A stretch of DNA of 64,000 nt from Candidatus Oceanisphaera merdipullorum (GCA_018883865.1 JAHLFI010000043.1:1-64000), one strand, 5' to 3'. Positions 1 to 9,587 are shown, numbered from the stretch's first letter. Translations and numbers: made by a program. Notes: generated by a model from the sequence alone, not told the origin.

Positions 1-228
1 CACACAGGTAACGGTCAAGGTTAAGATAACTTCGAAGATGTTGTCCGCTAAACGGGTGCTTTTAGTGTCCAAGTCCAGCTTAACGTCTGGCTGCCATTCT
101 TTTTGAAATACCAGCGGCGTGCTCGGCGCTTCAAAAGAGACGTCTTTCAAATAAATACGTTGGATTTGAAATTCAACCTGATTCTGGGTTTGCGCCTCAG
201 TAGCAGCGCCGTTTAATGCTTCAGTCAT
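1..228 (-). CDS. secB: Protein-export chaperone SecB (C-terminus beyond window)
   Basis: The first 76 codons of SecB are present; the rest lies beyond base 1. SecB is a cytosolic homotetramer that keeps pre-secretory proteins unfolded and hands them to SecA. The visible protein has the SecB core near its start ([17 protein letters not shown], then [15 protein letters not shown]), which forms the conserved first strands. The ATG at 226-228 follows an AAGGAT ribosome site by about 6 bases. yibN lies upstream on the same strand with a gap of only 30 bases, so the two are probably co-transcribed. In E. coli grxC sits between them; it is missing here. Confidence 0.95.
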   Translation of the reverse strand, partial: MTEALNGAATEAQTQNQVEFQIQRIYLKDVSFEAPSTPLVFQKEWQPDVKLDLDTKSTRLADNIFEVILTLTVTCV

Positions 229-258
229 GAGGATATCCTTATTTAAAACCTAAATAGA

Positions 259-687
259 TTAGCGTTTAGCGACCGGTAAATTTTGTGTGCGCCAATCAGC
301 CATACCACCACGCAAGGCATAGACCTGCGTGAATTGAGCCTTGGTTAAGATTCGGCCCAGACCCGAGGTGGTCATGCCGGTTTCACATACCAAGATAACC
401 GGCTTTTGCTGATATTTTTGAATTTGGCTTAAGTCATTCGCTTTAATTTGGCTGGCAGGCACGTTAACGGCGCCCGTGATGTGCCCTTTACGAAAATCAT
501 CGGCGCTGCGCACATCTATGACCACAGCGTCTTGCTTATTGATCAGCAATACCGCTTCTTGGGTTGGTATGACTTTTACCTTACTCAGCTTAGCCATCAC
601 AGTGGTAACGACTATCGCCGCCACTAAACCAATCCAAGCCACGACCAATAGGGTGTTGTTTGCGAAAAAATCCAGATACTCTTGCAT
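259..687 (-). CDS. yibN: Membrane-anchored rhodanese-like protein YibN
   Basis: 142 residues. One N-terminal membrane segment (about residues 13-33) is followed by a single rhodanese domain (about 40-142). The active-site loop carries C101 in CETGMTTSG, so a persulfide-carrying cysteine is present, whereas as I recall E. coli YibN has lost it. The family match comes from overall similarity to YibN, including KVKVI, DDFRKGHI and the C-terminal GGMADW block. Rhodaneses move sulfane sulfur; the actual substrate of YibN is not known to me. It is divergent from gpmI and upstream of secB, as in enterobacteria. Confidence 0.88.
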   Translation of the reverse strand: MQEYLDFFANNTLLVVAWIGLVAAIVVTTVMAKLSKVKVIPTQEAVLLINKQDAVVIDVRSADDFRKGHITGAVNVPASQIKANDLSQIQKYQQKPVILVCETGMTTSGLGRILTKAQFTQVYALRGGMADWRTQNLPVAKR

Positions 688-914
688 GCGATTACTTCTT
701 TAGCGTCAAAATACGGAAAAAAACGAGTATACATGGGGTATCGGCAAATAACAGTAGCCTGCTTATGATAACTATTGTCATTTGTGAATTCGTGCTAGTC
801 TTTAGCCATCTATGCTGCTAATTGGCTAGAGACCAAAAGCGCAATTGTAGTAATATGCGCTCTCTGCTTTCTATAACGGCATCTCGAATCAATAACAACA
901 TTAGGGTTTACACT

Positions 915-2447
915 ATGAACTCAACCAAAAAGCCCTTGGTCCTCATCATTATGGATGGCTGGGGCTATAGTGAAAGAACCGAGCATAATGCTATTCACGC
1001 CGCTCACACTCCTGTACTCGATGGTTTGATGCAAGACTACCCTTCTATGCTGCTTTATACCTCAGGGTATGATGTGGGCCTACCTGATGGTCAAATGGGC
1101 AACTCTGAGGTTGGCCACGTCAATATTGGTGCCGGACGCATTGTTTATCAGGAGTTAACCCGTATTGGTCACGCCATTAGCAGCGGTGAGTTCTTTCGGA
1201 ACCCAGCCCTCACTCAAGCAGTAGACGGTGCCGTAGCACAGGGTAAAGCCGTGCATATTATGGGCTTGCTGTCTGACGGTGGCGTGCACAGCCACGAAGA
1301 CCAAATTGCGACCATGATCAAGATGGCCGCCGATCGCGGCGCCGACCAGATTTATCTGCATGCTTTTCTCGACGGTCGCGACGTAGCTCCTCGTTCGGCA
1401 CATGCACCGCTGGAGCGTTTTACTCAGCTGTTTGCAGAGCTGGGCAAGGGGCGAATCGCCTCTATCGTGGGTCGCTATTTTGCTATGGACCGCGACAACC
1501 GCTGGGATCGCGTACAAATAGCCTACGACTTGCTGACGCAAGGCAAGGCCACATTTAATGCCGATAATGGCTTAGATGGCTTAAAAGCGGCTTATGAGCG
1601 CGGCGAAAACGACGAGTTTATTAGCGCCACTACTATTGGTAAGCCGGTGGCCATTAGCGACGGCGATGCGGTGATCTTCATGAATTATCGCGCCGACCGC
1701 GCTCGCGAGCTAACCCGCGCCTTCGTGCAAGATGATTTTAGTGGCTTTGAGCGTCAAGCTCGCCCCGCTCTCAGTAACTTTGTGATGTTGACCGAATATG
1801 CGGCGGACATTAAAACCGCTTGCGCCTACCCGCCAGAAGCCCTGCCCAACACCTTAGGTGAATGGTTAGCGACCCATGGTAAGACGCAGCTGCGCATCTC
1901 AGAAACCGAGAAATATGCTCACGTGACCTTCTTTTTTAATGGGGGTCGTGAAGCCTGTTTTGAAGGCGAGCAAAGAGAAATGATTGCCAGCCCGCAAGTC
2001 GCCACCTATGACTTGCAGCCAGAAATGAACTCGGTATTACTGACCGACAAACTGGTCGCCGCCATTAAAAGCCAAGCCTTTGACGTGATTATTTGTAATT
2101 ACCCCAATGGTGACATGGTCGGCCATACCGGCGTATTTGAGGCGGCGGTAAAGGCCTGTGAAGCCATAGATGTAGCGGTAGGTCGGGTAGTTGCCGCACT
2201 GAAAGACGTGGGCGGTGAAGCGTTAATTACGGCAGATCACGGTAATGCAGAGCAGATGGTGAATCCCATTACCGGCCAAGTACAAACCGCGCACACCAAT
2301 TTACCGGTACCGCTGATTTACGTGGGCCGCGATGCCACGCCGGTTGCTAAGGGCCGTTTATCTGATTTAGCACCGACTATGCTAAATTTAATGGGCATGG
2401 AAATCCCCGAGCAAATGACTGGTAAGCCTTTGATGATTCTGAAATAA
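915..2447 (+). CDS. gpmI: 2,3-bisphosphoglycerate-independent phosphoglycerate mutase
   Basis: 510 residues, the normal length for cofactor-independent phosphoglycerate mutase, a cytosolic glycolytic enzyme that interconverts 3- and 2-phosphoglycerate using two Mn(II) ions. The phosphatase-type metal site is visible: D14 in MDGWG and the catalytic serine S64 in [36 protein letters not shown] and ADHGNAEQM follow in family order. The frame is open upstream to 822, but the family begins at [17 protein letters not shown], so I start at 915, with a weak AGGG about 9 bases before. envC begins 8 bases after the stop, as in E. coli (gpmM-envC), suggesting one transcript. Confidence 0.96.
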   Translation: MNSTKKPLVLIIMDGWGYSERTEHNAIHAAHTPVLDGLMQDYPSMLLYTSGYDVGLPDGQMGNSEVGHVNIGAGRIVYQELTRIGHAISSGEFFRNPALTQAVDGAVAQGKAVHIMGLLSDGGVHSHEDQIATMIKMAADRGADQIYLHAFLDGRDVAPRSAHAPLERFTQLFAELGKGRIASIVGRYFAMDRDNRWDRVQIAYDLLTQGKATFNADNGLDGLKAAYERGENDEFISATTIGKPVAISDGDAVIFMNYRADRARELTRAFVQDDFSGFERQARPALSNFVMLTEYAADIKTACAYPPEALPNTLGEWLATHGKTQLRISETEKYAHVTFFFNGGREACFEGEQREMIASPQVATYDLQPEMNSVLLTDKLVAAIKSQAFDVIICNYPNGDMVGHTGVFEAAVKACEAIDVAVGRVVAALKDVGGEALITADHGNAEQMVNPITGQVQTAHTNLPVPLIYVGRDATPVAKGRLSDLAPTMLNLMGMEIPEQMTGKPLMILK

Positions 2448-2455
2448 TCTCCGCC

Positions 2456-3805
2456 ATGAGCAAGATGCGACAGTTCGCCGCACTAGTGTTGTTAAGTACC
2501 GGTCTTTTGGCCGGTACTTTCGCTTGGGCAAACGACAGCAAGGAGCTGAAAAGCGTCAAGGGTCAGATCAGCAGCCAACAACAAGACGTTGCGCAGCAAA
2601 AAAAGCAGCTCAGCCAGCTGCAGCAGCAATTGGCCAGTGATGAAAAAGCCATTTCTAATCAGGCTCGCCAGCTTAATCAGACCCAACAACAGCTAACAAC
2701 CAACGAAAATGCACTTGCGCAATTAGATGCAGAGCATGCCACGCTTAATAAACAAGCAGAGCAGCAAAAGCAGTTATTAGCCGAGCAAGTGCGGGCCTCT
2801 TATCAAAATGGTCGCCATGACTATCTTAAGCTATTGCTCAATGGCCAAGACAGCACAGAAATCGACCGTTTACTGCATTATTACGCGCACTTAAACCAAG
2901 TCCGTGCCAAGGCGCTGCAAGAATTGGCGCAAACAGCCGAGCTACTGGCAGAAAACCGCCGCCAAGCCGAACAAAGCCGTAACCAGCTCAATCAATTGTT
3001 AGCCCAGCAGCAAAACGAACAAAGAAAGCTGAAAGAGCAGCAAAGCAAGCGTAGCAACACGGCTAAACAGCTAAATACCACGCTCGATAAGAGCAATCAG
3101 CGTTTAGTCAGCTTGCAGCAATCCGCCAATAACCTAGAGCAAAAAATTAAGGCGGCGATAGAAAAGGCGGCTCGCGAACAAGCCGCGCGAGAGCGCGCTG
3201 AGCGTGAGGCGCAGGCTAAAGCCGAACGAGAAGCCAAAGCCCGCGCCGAGCGTGAAGCCCGTGAATATCAAGCCCGTGTGGAACGAGAAGAGCGAGAATA
3301 CCAAGCCCAGGTAAAACGTGATCAAGCTGCTGGCCGAGAGCCCAGCCGCCCGAGCGAAGTGCCCCCACCGCCACCTACGCGCAAGCCAATAGTCGCTAAA
3401 ACCAGCGGTAACTTTGCCGGCCTAACCAAGGGTGCTCAGCCTTGGCCGTTGCGTGGCCAACTTATCCACCGCTTTGGTGGCGCTCGTACCAGCCAACTGG
3501 CGTGGAAAGGGGTATTAATTGGCGCGCCTATCGGCCGCGAAGTGACTTCCATCGCCAGCGGTCAGGTAGTGTATGCCGATTGGCTAAGCGGCTTTGGTAT
3601 GGTGATGGTTATCGATCATGGCAAAGGTTACATGAGCCTCTATGGTCATAATCAATCCCTGCTGCGTAGCTCTGGCGACAAGGTGACTATGGGCCAGCCG
3701 ATTGCACTGAGTGGTGAAAGTGGCGGCCAAGAGCAGTCTGGTCTGTATTTCGAAATTCGCTATCAAGGCACGGCCGTTAATCCGCTACCTTGGTTGAAGT
3801 CATAA
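2456..3805 (+). CDS. envC: Murein hydrolase activator EnvC
   Basis: 449 residues. Signal peptide (residues 1-25, ending AWA), long Gln/Lys-rich coiled coil (about 30-290, with an Arg/Glu/Ala-rich stretch at its end), a proline-rich linker, then a LytM (M23) domain from about 320. The LytM zinc site is degenerate: the HxGxD motif reads HRFGG with WKG downstream, and the usual HLHFE reads GLYFE. This is the pattern of E. coli EnvC, which does not cut murein itself but activates the amidases AmiA/AmiB at the septum. In E. coli EnvC is controlled by FtsEX, encoded here at 9588-11197. No yibQ follows; the next gene is convergent. Confidence 0.93.
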   Translation: MSKMRQFAALVLLSTGLLAGTFAWANDSKELKSVKGQISSQQQDVAQQKKQLSQLQQQLASDEKAISNQARQLNQTQQQLTTNENALAQLDAEHATLNKQAEQQKQLLAEQVRASYQNGRHDYLKLLLNGQDSTEIDRLLHYYAHLNQVRAKALQELAQTAELLAENRRQAEQSRNQLNQLLAQQQNEQRKLKEQQSKRSNTAKQLNTTLDKSNQRLVSLQQSANNLEQKIKAAIEKAAREQAARERAEREAQAKAEREAKARAEREAREYQARVEREEREYQAQVKRDQAAGREPSRPSEVPPPPPTRKPIVAKTSGNFAGLTKGAQPWPLRGQLIHRFGGARTSQLAWKGVLIGAPIGREVTSIASGQVVYADWLSGFGMVMVIDHGKGYMSLYGHNQSLLRSSGDKVTMGQPIALSGESGGQEQSGLYFEIRYQGTAVNPLPWLKS

Positions 3806-3813
3806 ACTTCTCG

Positions 3814-4071
3814 CTAACACGTCGCCCTCTCTAGCTCGGTAATCAACCACATGGCCTCGGTCTTAGAGCTGCCGCACACATCATGCATGGCTTTAAAACG
3901 GGCACACACCGCAGGCCGCTCCGGTTGACCAAAAATAGCACAGCGCATATCGCTCATTAAATGCAAGCAAGCCACACCGGCAGGTTTGCCCATTGGCATA
4001 CCCGGCAAAGCGTTACTAATACTGGGCGCGATACAACAAGCACCACAACCACTTCTACATTCCATCATCAT
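3814..4071 (-). CDS. Small cysteine-cluster protein, YeiW/YkgJ family (UPF0153)
   Basis: 85 residues, matching the E. coli YeiW pattern: CRSGCGACCIAPSIS at the start, then GMPMGKPAGVAC, RCAIFGQPERPAVC and a late CG. The CxxxCxxCC cluster plus three further cysteines suggests binding of zinc or an iron-sulfur centre; the role is unknown. The gene runs toward envC and its start is 3 bases from the stop of the ChaC-like gene, so those two are almost certainly co-transcribed. Three ATGs in a row (MMM) make the exact start uncertain by two codons. Confidence 0.82.
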   Translation of the reverse strand: MMMECRSGCGACCIAPSISNALPGMPMGKPAGVACLHLMSDMRCAIFGQPERPAVCARFKAMHDVCGSSKTEAMWLITELERATC

Positions 4072-4074
4072 CTC

Positions 4075-4674
4075 TTACGCTGTTTGCTTAACCAGTGCCG
4101 CCAGTGCGGACACATGCAGGTCTGTTACGCCCAACTCTTGCAGCGCTCGTTCTAAATTCAATAAATACTCACTATTACTGCCGCTAGGCCCTGTGGCATG
4201 AGCAATTTGCTCGGCCATGTCATTCAAGGGCGCCTCACCTAAGAAAGCGGCGTTATCCGGCGTAGCCAGGTAAATTAAGCCTTCGACTCTCTGCTCTGGC
4301 ACGGGTGTTGCTCTATCCAGAGTCGTTTGTTGCTGCACAAAGTGAATCGGTACTAATTCACGCAAGTAGCCATTTTTCTCCCGCAGATCCAGCTGCGCTA
4401 GCACGGCAGGCGTGATGCGATACGCCATACCAGAGCAACGCGCACCCCGCTCGGCGACCAAGGTCACGACACGGCCCGGTGCTTGAGGTGTACCTCTATG
4501 ATCGTGGGAGCCTTGCCAAAAGCGCCGACTCCAATCAACAATCCACGCAGGCCGGCTCTCCAGATAAGCAAAGTCAGCCTTCCAGATCAAAGAACCATAA
4601 CCAAACAACCAAAACGAGTCGTGCTGGTCAAAATGCGTCATCTGGCCATTATGGCCACGAGTATCGAATGTCAT
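4075..4674 (-). CDS. ChaC-type gamma-glutamylcyclotransferase
   Basis: 199 residues. The N-terminus has the ChaC signature FWLFGYGSLIWKADF followed by RRFWQGSHDHRGTPQAPGRVVTL, the glycine-rich loop and substrate pocket of glutathione-specific gamma-glutamylcyclotransferases, which release 5-oxoproline from gamma-glutamyl peptides. Catalytic Glu is expected in the LREKNGY region. I start at the ATG at 4674 because AAGGA sits 6 bases before it; a TTG two codons earlier is in frame but too close to that ribosome site. 5-oxoproline from such an enzyme would be a substrate for PxpABC (44783-47207), an inferred link only. Confidence 0.85.
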   Translation of the reverse strand: MTFDTRGHNGQMTHFDQHDSFWLFGYGSLIWKADFAYLESRPAWIVDWSRRFWQGSHDHRGTPQAPGRVVTLVAERGARCSGMAYRITPAVLAQLDLREKNGYLRELVPIHFVQQQTTLDRATPVPEQRVEGLIYLATPDNAAFLGEAPLNDMAEQIAHATGPSGSNSEYLLNLERALQELGVTDLHVSALAALVKQTA

Positions 4675-4858
4675 CGCCAATCCTTAAGCTAAGCTGGAAG
4701 CCGAAAGTGAAGCACAGCCGACCCAAACCAAAGAAAGATACCGGAGCTCGCTATGATCAGCTCTGCAGCCGTGTCTTTATTTAGCTGGTAGCTTACCGCT
4801 TCAAGCTGATGGCTGTCCGCAGGGCATGATAAGCTAGCGCTTTTCTGAGGAACTCATC

Positions 4859-5233
4859 ATGCGCCTAACCATACACCGCTTAAGCCAAATCCCTGAACTG
4901 CACCAAACACATGTAACACTGATCTTAGAAGGCGTTAGCTTGCCCGAACAGGTAGAATTTTATCTGGCCACCTTTAATGACAGAGCCGTCGCCTTGGCAT
5001 GGCGTCAACAGTCAGACTTACAATTTATTGCCGTGCGCGATATTACGCGTCGCCGCGGCATAGGCCAAGAGCTGTTACGCCAGATTAAGTTAGACGCTAA
5101 AGCGGTAGGCCTGAGCCAACTTAATTGTGATCTGGCCCAAGCGCCCGCACTACAACAAGCGGGCTTGAGCGCGTTTTTACAAACCCAAGGCTTTAACGGT
5201 ACCGCCGCAATGCTAAGCTGTGCTCTAGAGTAA
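4859..5233 (+). CDS. panM: GNAT acetyltransferase, PanM/PanZ-like
   Basis: 124 residues, a single compact GNAT domain. The CoA-binding motif A reads VRDITRRRGIGQELL, almost matching the VREVTRRRGVGQYLL block of E. coli PanM (PanZ), and the N-terminus (MRLTIHRL) and C-terminal FLQTQGF are also in the PanM style. PanM binds PanD, promotes its self-cleavage to the pyruvoyl enzyme and reports CoA level. The length fits. panD is not in this window, so the role rests on similarity. A general GNAT enzyme is the alternative. Confidence 0.68.
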   Translation: MRLTIHRLSQIPELHQTHVTLILEGVSLPEQVEFYLATFNDRAVALAWRQQSDLQFIAVRDITRRRGIGQELLRQIKLDAKAVGLSQLNCDLAQAPALQQAGLSAFLQTQGFNGTAAMLSCALE

Positions 5234-5258
5234 ATCCCTGCACCGTTAAGGAGATAGC

Positions 5259-6620
5259 ATGAAGATGAGAACTGAACATGACTCTATGGGCGAGATAAGC
5301 GTGCCTGCCGATGCCTTATATGGCGCCCAAACCCAAAGAGCCATCAATAATTTCCCGATTTCCGGCCAGCCGCTACCTCCCGCTTTTATCAGTGCCTTGG
5401 CCCAGCTTAAAGCCGCCTGTGCCCATGCCAATGGCCAGCTTAATCGCCTAGATGCGGATAAGAGTACGGCCATTATTAGCGCCGCCAAAGCGGTGATAGC
5501 CGGTAAATATCCGGATGCTTTTCCTATCGATGTTTATCAAACTGGCTCGGGTACCAGTACCAACATGAACGTCAACGAGGTTTTAGCACACTTGGCGGCG
5601 GCACAATTGGGGAAGCCGGTCAGCGCTAATGATGACGTTAACATGGGCCAAAGCTCCAATGATGTGATCCCCTCAGCGGTGCATGTGAGTGCGGCCTTGG
5701 CCTTATCACGGGAACTCATGCCAGCATTGCTGGAATTAGAACAAGCTATGCTCAGCAAAGGCGAGCAGCTACAACATCAAGTTAAAACCGGCCGTACCCA
5801 TTTAATGGATGCCATGCCGCTGCGCTTCGACCAAGAACTCGGCGGCTGGGCCACCCAAGTACGCTATGCAGGTCACCGCCTAAACGGCTTACAGAGCCGA
5901 CTGCAGCAGCTGGCATTGGGTGCCACCGCCATTGGCACCGGCATTAATGCCGAGCCGCGCCAAGCCCAACTGGCCTGCGATTATTTAAATCAAGCTACAG
6001 GGTTAAATTTTTGCCCAGCGGAAGATTATTTTTACAGCTTAAGCTGCCAAGATACCGCGGTGGAGCTCTCGGGCCAGCTGAAAACCTTGGCCGTGGCCTT
6101 AATGAAGATTGCCAATGACTTGCGCTGGATGAACTCAGGCCCGCTCACCGGCATTGCTGAAATTCAGTTACCTGCATTGCAACCTGGTTCCTCGATTATG
6201 CCGGGCAAGATTAATCCGGTGATCCCAGAAGCGGTAGCCATGGTAGCGGCACAGGTGATAGGCCTAGATACGGCGAATACCCTAGCCGGCCAATCCGGCA
6301 ATTTTCAGCTCAATGTAATGCTGCCGTTAGTGGCCAATAACCTTCTGCAGATGCTAGCGCTACTCAGCAATAGCCTGCCTTTATTAGCAGAAGTTATACG
6401 CGGCTTTACCGTTAACCAAGCGCATATTGATGAGAATTTGGCGAAAAACCCGATTTTAGTCACGGCGCTAAATCCGGTGATTGGCTACGAAAATGCCGCT
6501 AAAATTGCCAAACAAGCCTATCAAGAACGAAGACCGATTCTAGAAGTGGCTAAAGAGCACACCGATATTCCGCTCGAGGAGCTGCGCAAGCTGTTGGATC
6601 CTGCGGCACTAACGCGTTAA
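5259..6620 (+). CDS. fumC: Class II fumarate hydratase
   Basis: 453 residues; interconverts fumarate and L-malate in the TCA cycle as an iron-free homotetramer. Signatures in order: GAQTQRAINNFPISG, GSGTSTNMNVNEVL, NDDVNMGQSSNDV, KTGRTHLMDAMP, and the superfamily loop GSSIMPGKINPVIPEA that carries the catalytic serine. The sequence resembles the Pseudomonas fumC1 subtype more than E. coli FumC (for example RRPILEVAKEHTDI at the C-terminus). AAGGAGAT precedes the ATG by 5 bases. The gene ends before a strong bidirectional terminator. Being iron-independent and oxygen-stable, this type is often used under iron limitation or oxidative stress; no Fur site is evident. Confidence 0.93.
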   Translation: MKMRTEHDSMGEISVPADALYGAQTQRAINNFPISGQPLPPAFISALAQLKAACAHANGQLNRLDADKSTAIISAAKAVIAGKYPDAFPIDVYQTGSGTSTNMNVNEVLAHLAAAQLGKPVSANDDVNMGQSSNDVIPSAVHVSAALALSRELMPALLELEQAMLSKGEQLQHQVKTGRTHLMDAMPLRFDQELGGWATQVRYAGHRLNGLQSRLQQLALGATAIGTGINAEPRQAQLACDYLNQATGLNFCPAEDYFYSLSCQDTAVELSGQLKTLAVALMKIANDLRWMNSGPLTGIAEIQLPALQPGSSIMPGKINPVIPEAVAMVAAQVIGLDTANTLAGQSGNFQLNVMLPLVANNLLQMLALLSNSLPLLAEVIRGFTVNQAHIDENLAKNPILVTALNPVIGYENAAKIAKQAYQERRPILEVAKEHTDIPLEELRKLLDPAALTR

Positions 6621-6711
6621 GGGCAGCAGTAAGCGATCAGCTAAGGCTGTCAGTACAGATAACATAAAACTCAAGACGGTCGGTCCAATACATTGGACGC
6701 TACGGGAAAAC

Positions 6712-6739
6712 AAAAAGGGATGCCGCGGCATCCCTTTTT
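6712..6739. terminator. Bidirectional intrinsic terminator between fumC and glpX
   Basis: A 28-base perfect palindrome: AAAAAGGGATGCC joined to its complement, giving a GC-rich stem with A-tract on one side and T-tract on the other. It lies between convergent fumC and glpX and can end transcription from both. Confidence 0.9.
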
Positions 6740-6758
6740 ACGTTCTAGCTTAGCGCTA

Positions 6759-7766
6759 TTACAGAATAATATCCTGCAGCGATTGGCGCTTGCGAGATAA
6801 GATATGAGTAGAGCGAATGCGGCGTACGGTACGCGACTTGCCGCGGATCACTAAAGTTTCGGTGTGGGCATAAATACCATCACTGCTGATACCTTCCAGA
6901 AGATCACCCTTAGTAATGCCGGTCGCGGCAAACATGACATTGTCGGTGCGCGCCATGTCTTCTAATTTGAGTACCTTACCTACTTCGATGCCCATTTCTA
7001 AGCAGCGGGCGATTTCTGCTTTACCTAAGGCTAGGTTTTCTGCAGTTGGTTCTTTTACTTCATAACGGGGCAACAAGCGCGCCTGCATGTCGCCATCCAG
7101 CGAGCGCACCGCAGCGGCAGAAATAACGCCTTCAGGTGAACCACCAATGCCGTACAGCATATCGACTTCGCTTTCTGGCACACAAGCCAAGATAGAAGCG
7201 GCTACGTCGCCATCGGGAATGGCAAACACACGCACGCCTAAAGCTTGCATGGTTTTAATGATTTTATCGTGCCGCGGCTTGGCCAAGGTGATCACGGTAA
7301 AACGCGATAGCGGCTTATTCAACGCCTTGGCGACAGCCTTGATGTTTTGCTCGATGGACTTATTTAAATCGATTACGCCTTTAGCGCCGGCGCCCACGAT
7401 CAGCTTTTCCATATACATGTCAGGTGCACGTAAAAACGCGCCCTTTTCACCCACGGCAATCACGGCTAAGGCATTAGGCTGCCCCATGGCGGTCATACGG
7501 GTGCCTTCGATAGGATCGACGGCGATGTCCACTTCATCGCCACCTAAACCGACTTTTTCACCGATATAGAGCATAGGCGCTTCATCGATTTCGCCTTCGC
7601 CGATCACGATTTCACCGCTAATATTAATTTCATTCAATACATGGCGCATTGCTGCCACGGCGGCACCGTCGGCGATATTTTTATCGCCTCTGCCCAGCCA
7701 CTTATAACCGGCCAAGGCGGCCGCTTCCGTCACGCGGGAAAACTCTATGGCTAATTCACGTCTCAT
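6759..7766 (-). CDS. glpX: Class II fructose-1,6-bisphosphatase GlpX
   Basis: 335 residues, the normal length. Removes the 1-phosphate of fructose-1,6-bisphosphate in gluconeogenesis, Mn-dependent. The metal and phosphate loops are visible: GRGDKNIADGAAV, GEGEIDEAPML, DIAVDPIEGTRMTA, IGGSPEGV and the closing MFAATGITKGDLLEGI. AGGAAA precedes the ATG. can lies 35 bases upstream on the same strand, so the two may share a transcript. There is no glpFK nearby, unlike the E. coli glpFKX operon. Confidence 0.95.
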   Translation of the reverse strand: MRRELAIEFSRVTEAAALAGYKWLGRGDKNIADGAAVAAMRHVLNEINISGEIVIGEGEIDEAPMLYIGEKVGLGGDEVDIAVDPIEGTRMTAMGQPNALAVIAVGEKGAFLRAPDMYMEKLIVGAGAKGVIDLNKSIEQNIKAVAKALNKPLSRFTVITLAKPRHDKIIKTMQALGVRVFAIPDGDVAASILACVPESEVDMLYGIGGSPEGVISAAAVRSLDGDMQARLLPRYEVKEPTAENLALGKAEIARCLEMGIEVGKVLKLEDMARTDNVMFAATGITKGDLLEGISSDGIYAHTETLVIRGKSRTVRRIRSTHILSRKRQSLQDIIL

Positions 7767-7801
7767 GGGATTTCCTAGTCTTCAAGTATTCGCTTGGCGA
7801 A

Positions 7802-8452
7802 TCACTTATCTAATATACGCTGCTGCAAGATACGGTAAACGTCGGGGATTTCTTCTTGTTCCGATGCGCACACCTCAAGATCATGCAGCCGGCCATCTTG
7901 AATACCGTACACCCAGCCATGCACCGACAACTTTTGTCCCCGTTGCCAAGCGTGCTGCACTATGCTGGTGCGGCAAAGGTTAGCGACCTGCTCTACTACA
8001 TTCAGCTCGCATAAAGCATCTTCTCTTAGTTGCTCATCTTCTATGCTGAGCAGATCTTTTCGATAACGCTGATATAAGTCTTTTAAGCTGGCGAGCCAGT
8101 TATCAATTAAGCCCAACTCAGCATCGCCCATGGCCGCTTTTACGCCGCCGCAGCCATAGTGACCACAAATGATAATGTGCTTCACTTTCAGCACTTCGAC
8201 CGCATATTGTACCACCGACAAACAGTTAAAGTCGGTATGCATCACCAGGTTTGCCACATTACGATGCACAAATACATCGCCCGGCAATAGCCCTGTGAGC
8301 TGGTTAGCAGGAACTCGGCTGTCGGAGCAGCCAATCCATAAATATTCGGGCGCTTGTTGTAACGCTAATTTTTCGAAAAAGGTCGGATCTTCGGACTTGA
8401 TCCGCTCAGACCATTCTTGGTTATTGTCAAACAGCTGCTTTAGTATTCTCAT
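7802..8452 (-). CDS. can: Beta-class carbonic anhydrase
   Basis: 216 residues. Interconverts CO2 and bicarbonate in the cytosol, supplying bicarbonate for carboxylases. Zinc ligands fall where they do in E. coli Can: C42 and D44 in GCSDSRVP, then His and Cys in [10 protein letters not shown] (near 98 and 101). HRNVANLV and the C-terminal [14 protein letters not shown] are also family blocks. Lies upstream of glpX and downstream of the rpoH terminator on the same strand. Confidence 0.95.
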   Translation of the reverse strand: MRILKQLFDNNQEWSERIKSEDPTFFEKLALQQAPEYLWIGCSDSRVPANQLTGLLPGDVFVHRNVANLVMHTDFNCLSVVQYAVEVLKVKHIIICGHYGCGGVKAAMGDAELGLIDNWLASLKDLYQRYRKDLLSIEDEQLREDALCELNVVEQVANLCRTSIVQHAWQRGQKLSVHGWVYGIQDGRLHDLEVCASEQEEIPDVYRILQQRILDK

Positions 8453-8495
8453 GGGACTTCCTGCTTTTTCTCTTTTGGGAATAGATTATCGGCGG

Positions 8496-8519
8496 AAAAA
8501 AAGGCCCCGAAGAGCCTTT
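8496..8519 (-). terminator. Intrinsic terminator of rpoH
   Basis: Read on the minus strand: AAAGGCTC, a TTCG tetraloop, GGGCCTTT, then a run of seven Ts. The UUCG loop is exceptionally stable. It separates rpoH from can. Confidence 0.88.
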
Positions 8520-8539
8520 GATGTGACTTTGTTTATCAC

Positions 8540-9409
8540 TTACGAATCCATGGCCGATTTCAGCTTCTTCAGCGCGCTTTTCTCCAATTGGCGAATGCGC
8601 TCCGCAGAAACACCATACTCATCGGCTAGCACTTGTAGGGTAATTTTTTCTTCTTCATCTAGCCAGCGCGCCTGAATAATATGCTGGCTGCGCTCATCTA
8701 ACGTGGCCAGCGCGGCACGCAAGCGACGATTGCTGGTTTGCTCCCAGTTATCCGCTTCCACTTGGCGCGCCACATCTGAGCTGTGATCTTGTAAATATTG
8801 TACCGGCGAGAAGCTGGTACTGTCATCGTCATCTGACGATAGGTCAAAGGCGGGATCTTGGGCGCTCATCCGCGACTCCATTTCCACTACCTCAGCCGGC
8901 AACACACCTAAGTTCTCGGCCACCATTTCTACTTCGGCTTGGTTAAACCAACCTAAGCGTTTCTTGGATTTACGCAGATTAAAGAATAACTTACGCTGCG
9001 CCTTAGTGGTGGCCACTTTGACTACGCGCCAGTTACGCAACACATATTCATGAATTTCGGCTTTGATCCAATGCACGGCAAATGAGACTAAACGCACACC
9101 CACGTTAGGGTCGAAACGCTTTACCGCCTTCATCAGACCGATATTACCTTCTTGGATCAAATCCGCTTGTGGCAAACCATAGCCGGAATAACCGCGGGCT
9201 ATGTGCACTACAAAACGCAGATGAGACATGATCATCTGGCGAGCCGAGCTTAAATCACCATCATTAAATAAGCGCTCAGCCAGTGATTTTTCTTCTTCGG
9301 CACTGAGCACGGGAATGGTATTTACCGCCTGAATATAGGCCTCCAGGCTACCTTGAGGAACCAAGGCAAAATGGCGCTGAAAATCTGTAGTCATTGCACT
9401 CGTATTCAT
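8540..9409 (-). CDS. rpoH: Heat-shock sigma factor RpoH (sigma-32)
   Basis: 289 residues. Sigma-70 family group 3; directs RNA polymerase to chaperone and protease genes. Region 2 ([36 protein letters not shown] with WIKAEI) and region 4 ([21 protein letters not shown]) are intact. Between them is the RpoH-box [18 protein letters not shown], diagnostic for sigma-32 and involved in polymerase binding and turnover. GGAG lies about 10 bases before the ATG; a second ATG five codons on is possible. Located just downstream of ftsYEX, as in E. coli, with a candidate sigma-E promoter in the gap. Confidence 0.96.
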   Translation of the reverse strand: MNTSAMTTDFQRHFALVPQGSLEAYIQAVNTIPVLSAEEEKSLAERLFNDGDLSSARQMIMSHLRFVVHIARGYSGYGLPQADLIQEGNIGLMKAVKRFDPNVGVRLVSFAVHWIKAEIHEYVLRNWRVVKVATTKAQRKLFFNLRKSKKRLGWFNQAEVEMVAENLGVLPAEVVEMESRMSAQDPAFDLSSDDDDSTSFSPVQYLQDHSSDVARQVEADNWEQTSNRRLRAALATLDERSQHIIQARWLDEEEKITLQVLADEYGVSAERIRQLEKSALKKLKSAMDS

Positions 9410-9528
9410 TATTACATGACTCCGTATTAAGGCTGCGACAGCGTACGCTCTAGATTAGCGTAATAAGATAAATGCTGCTCGTTGCACTGCGGAAAATGTA
9501 TTTATTAAACCAAACAGCCAATCGCTGG

Positions 9529-9568
9529 CTTTGTAGGGCTTATATAAGACCATATTTGCCCTACAAAG
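9529..9568. repeat. 11-bp perfect inverted repeat between ftsX and rpoH
   Basis: CTTTGTAGGGC (9529-9539) and its exact complement GCCCTACAAAG (9558-9568) flank 18 AT-rich bases. There is no T-tract, so a simple terminator is unlikely. It spans the spacer and start region of the candidate sigma-E promoter, so an operator or RNA hairpin are both possible. Confidence 0.7.
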
Positions 9569-9571
9569 TTC
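9545..9571 (-). promoter_or_regulatory. Candidate sigma-E promoter for rpoH
   Basis: On the minus strand GAACTT (9566-9571) is followed by a 16-base spacer and TCTTA (9545-9549), close to the sigma-E consensus GGAACTT-N16-TCTRA and in the place of the sigma-E-driven promoter P3 of E. coli rpoH. The predicted start near 9538 gives a leader of about 130 bases. The element lies largely within an inverted repeat (9529-9568). Confidence 0.5.
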
Positions 9572-9587
9572 AACTCGCTTATGTGAT

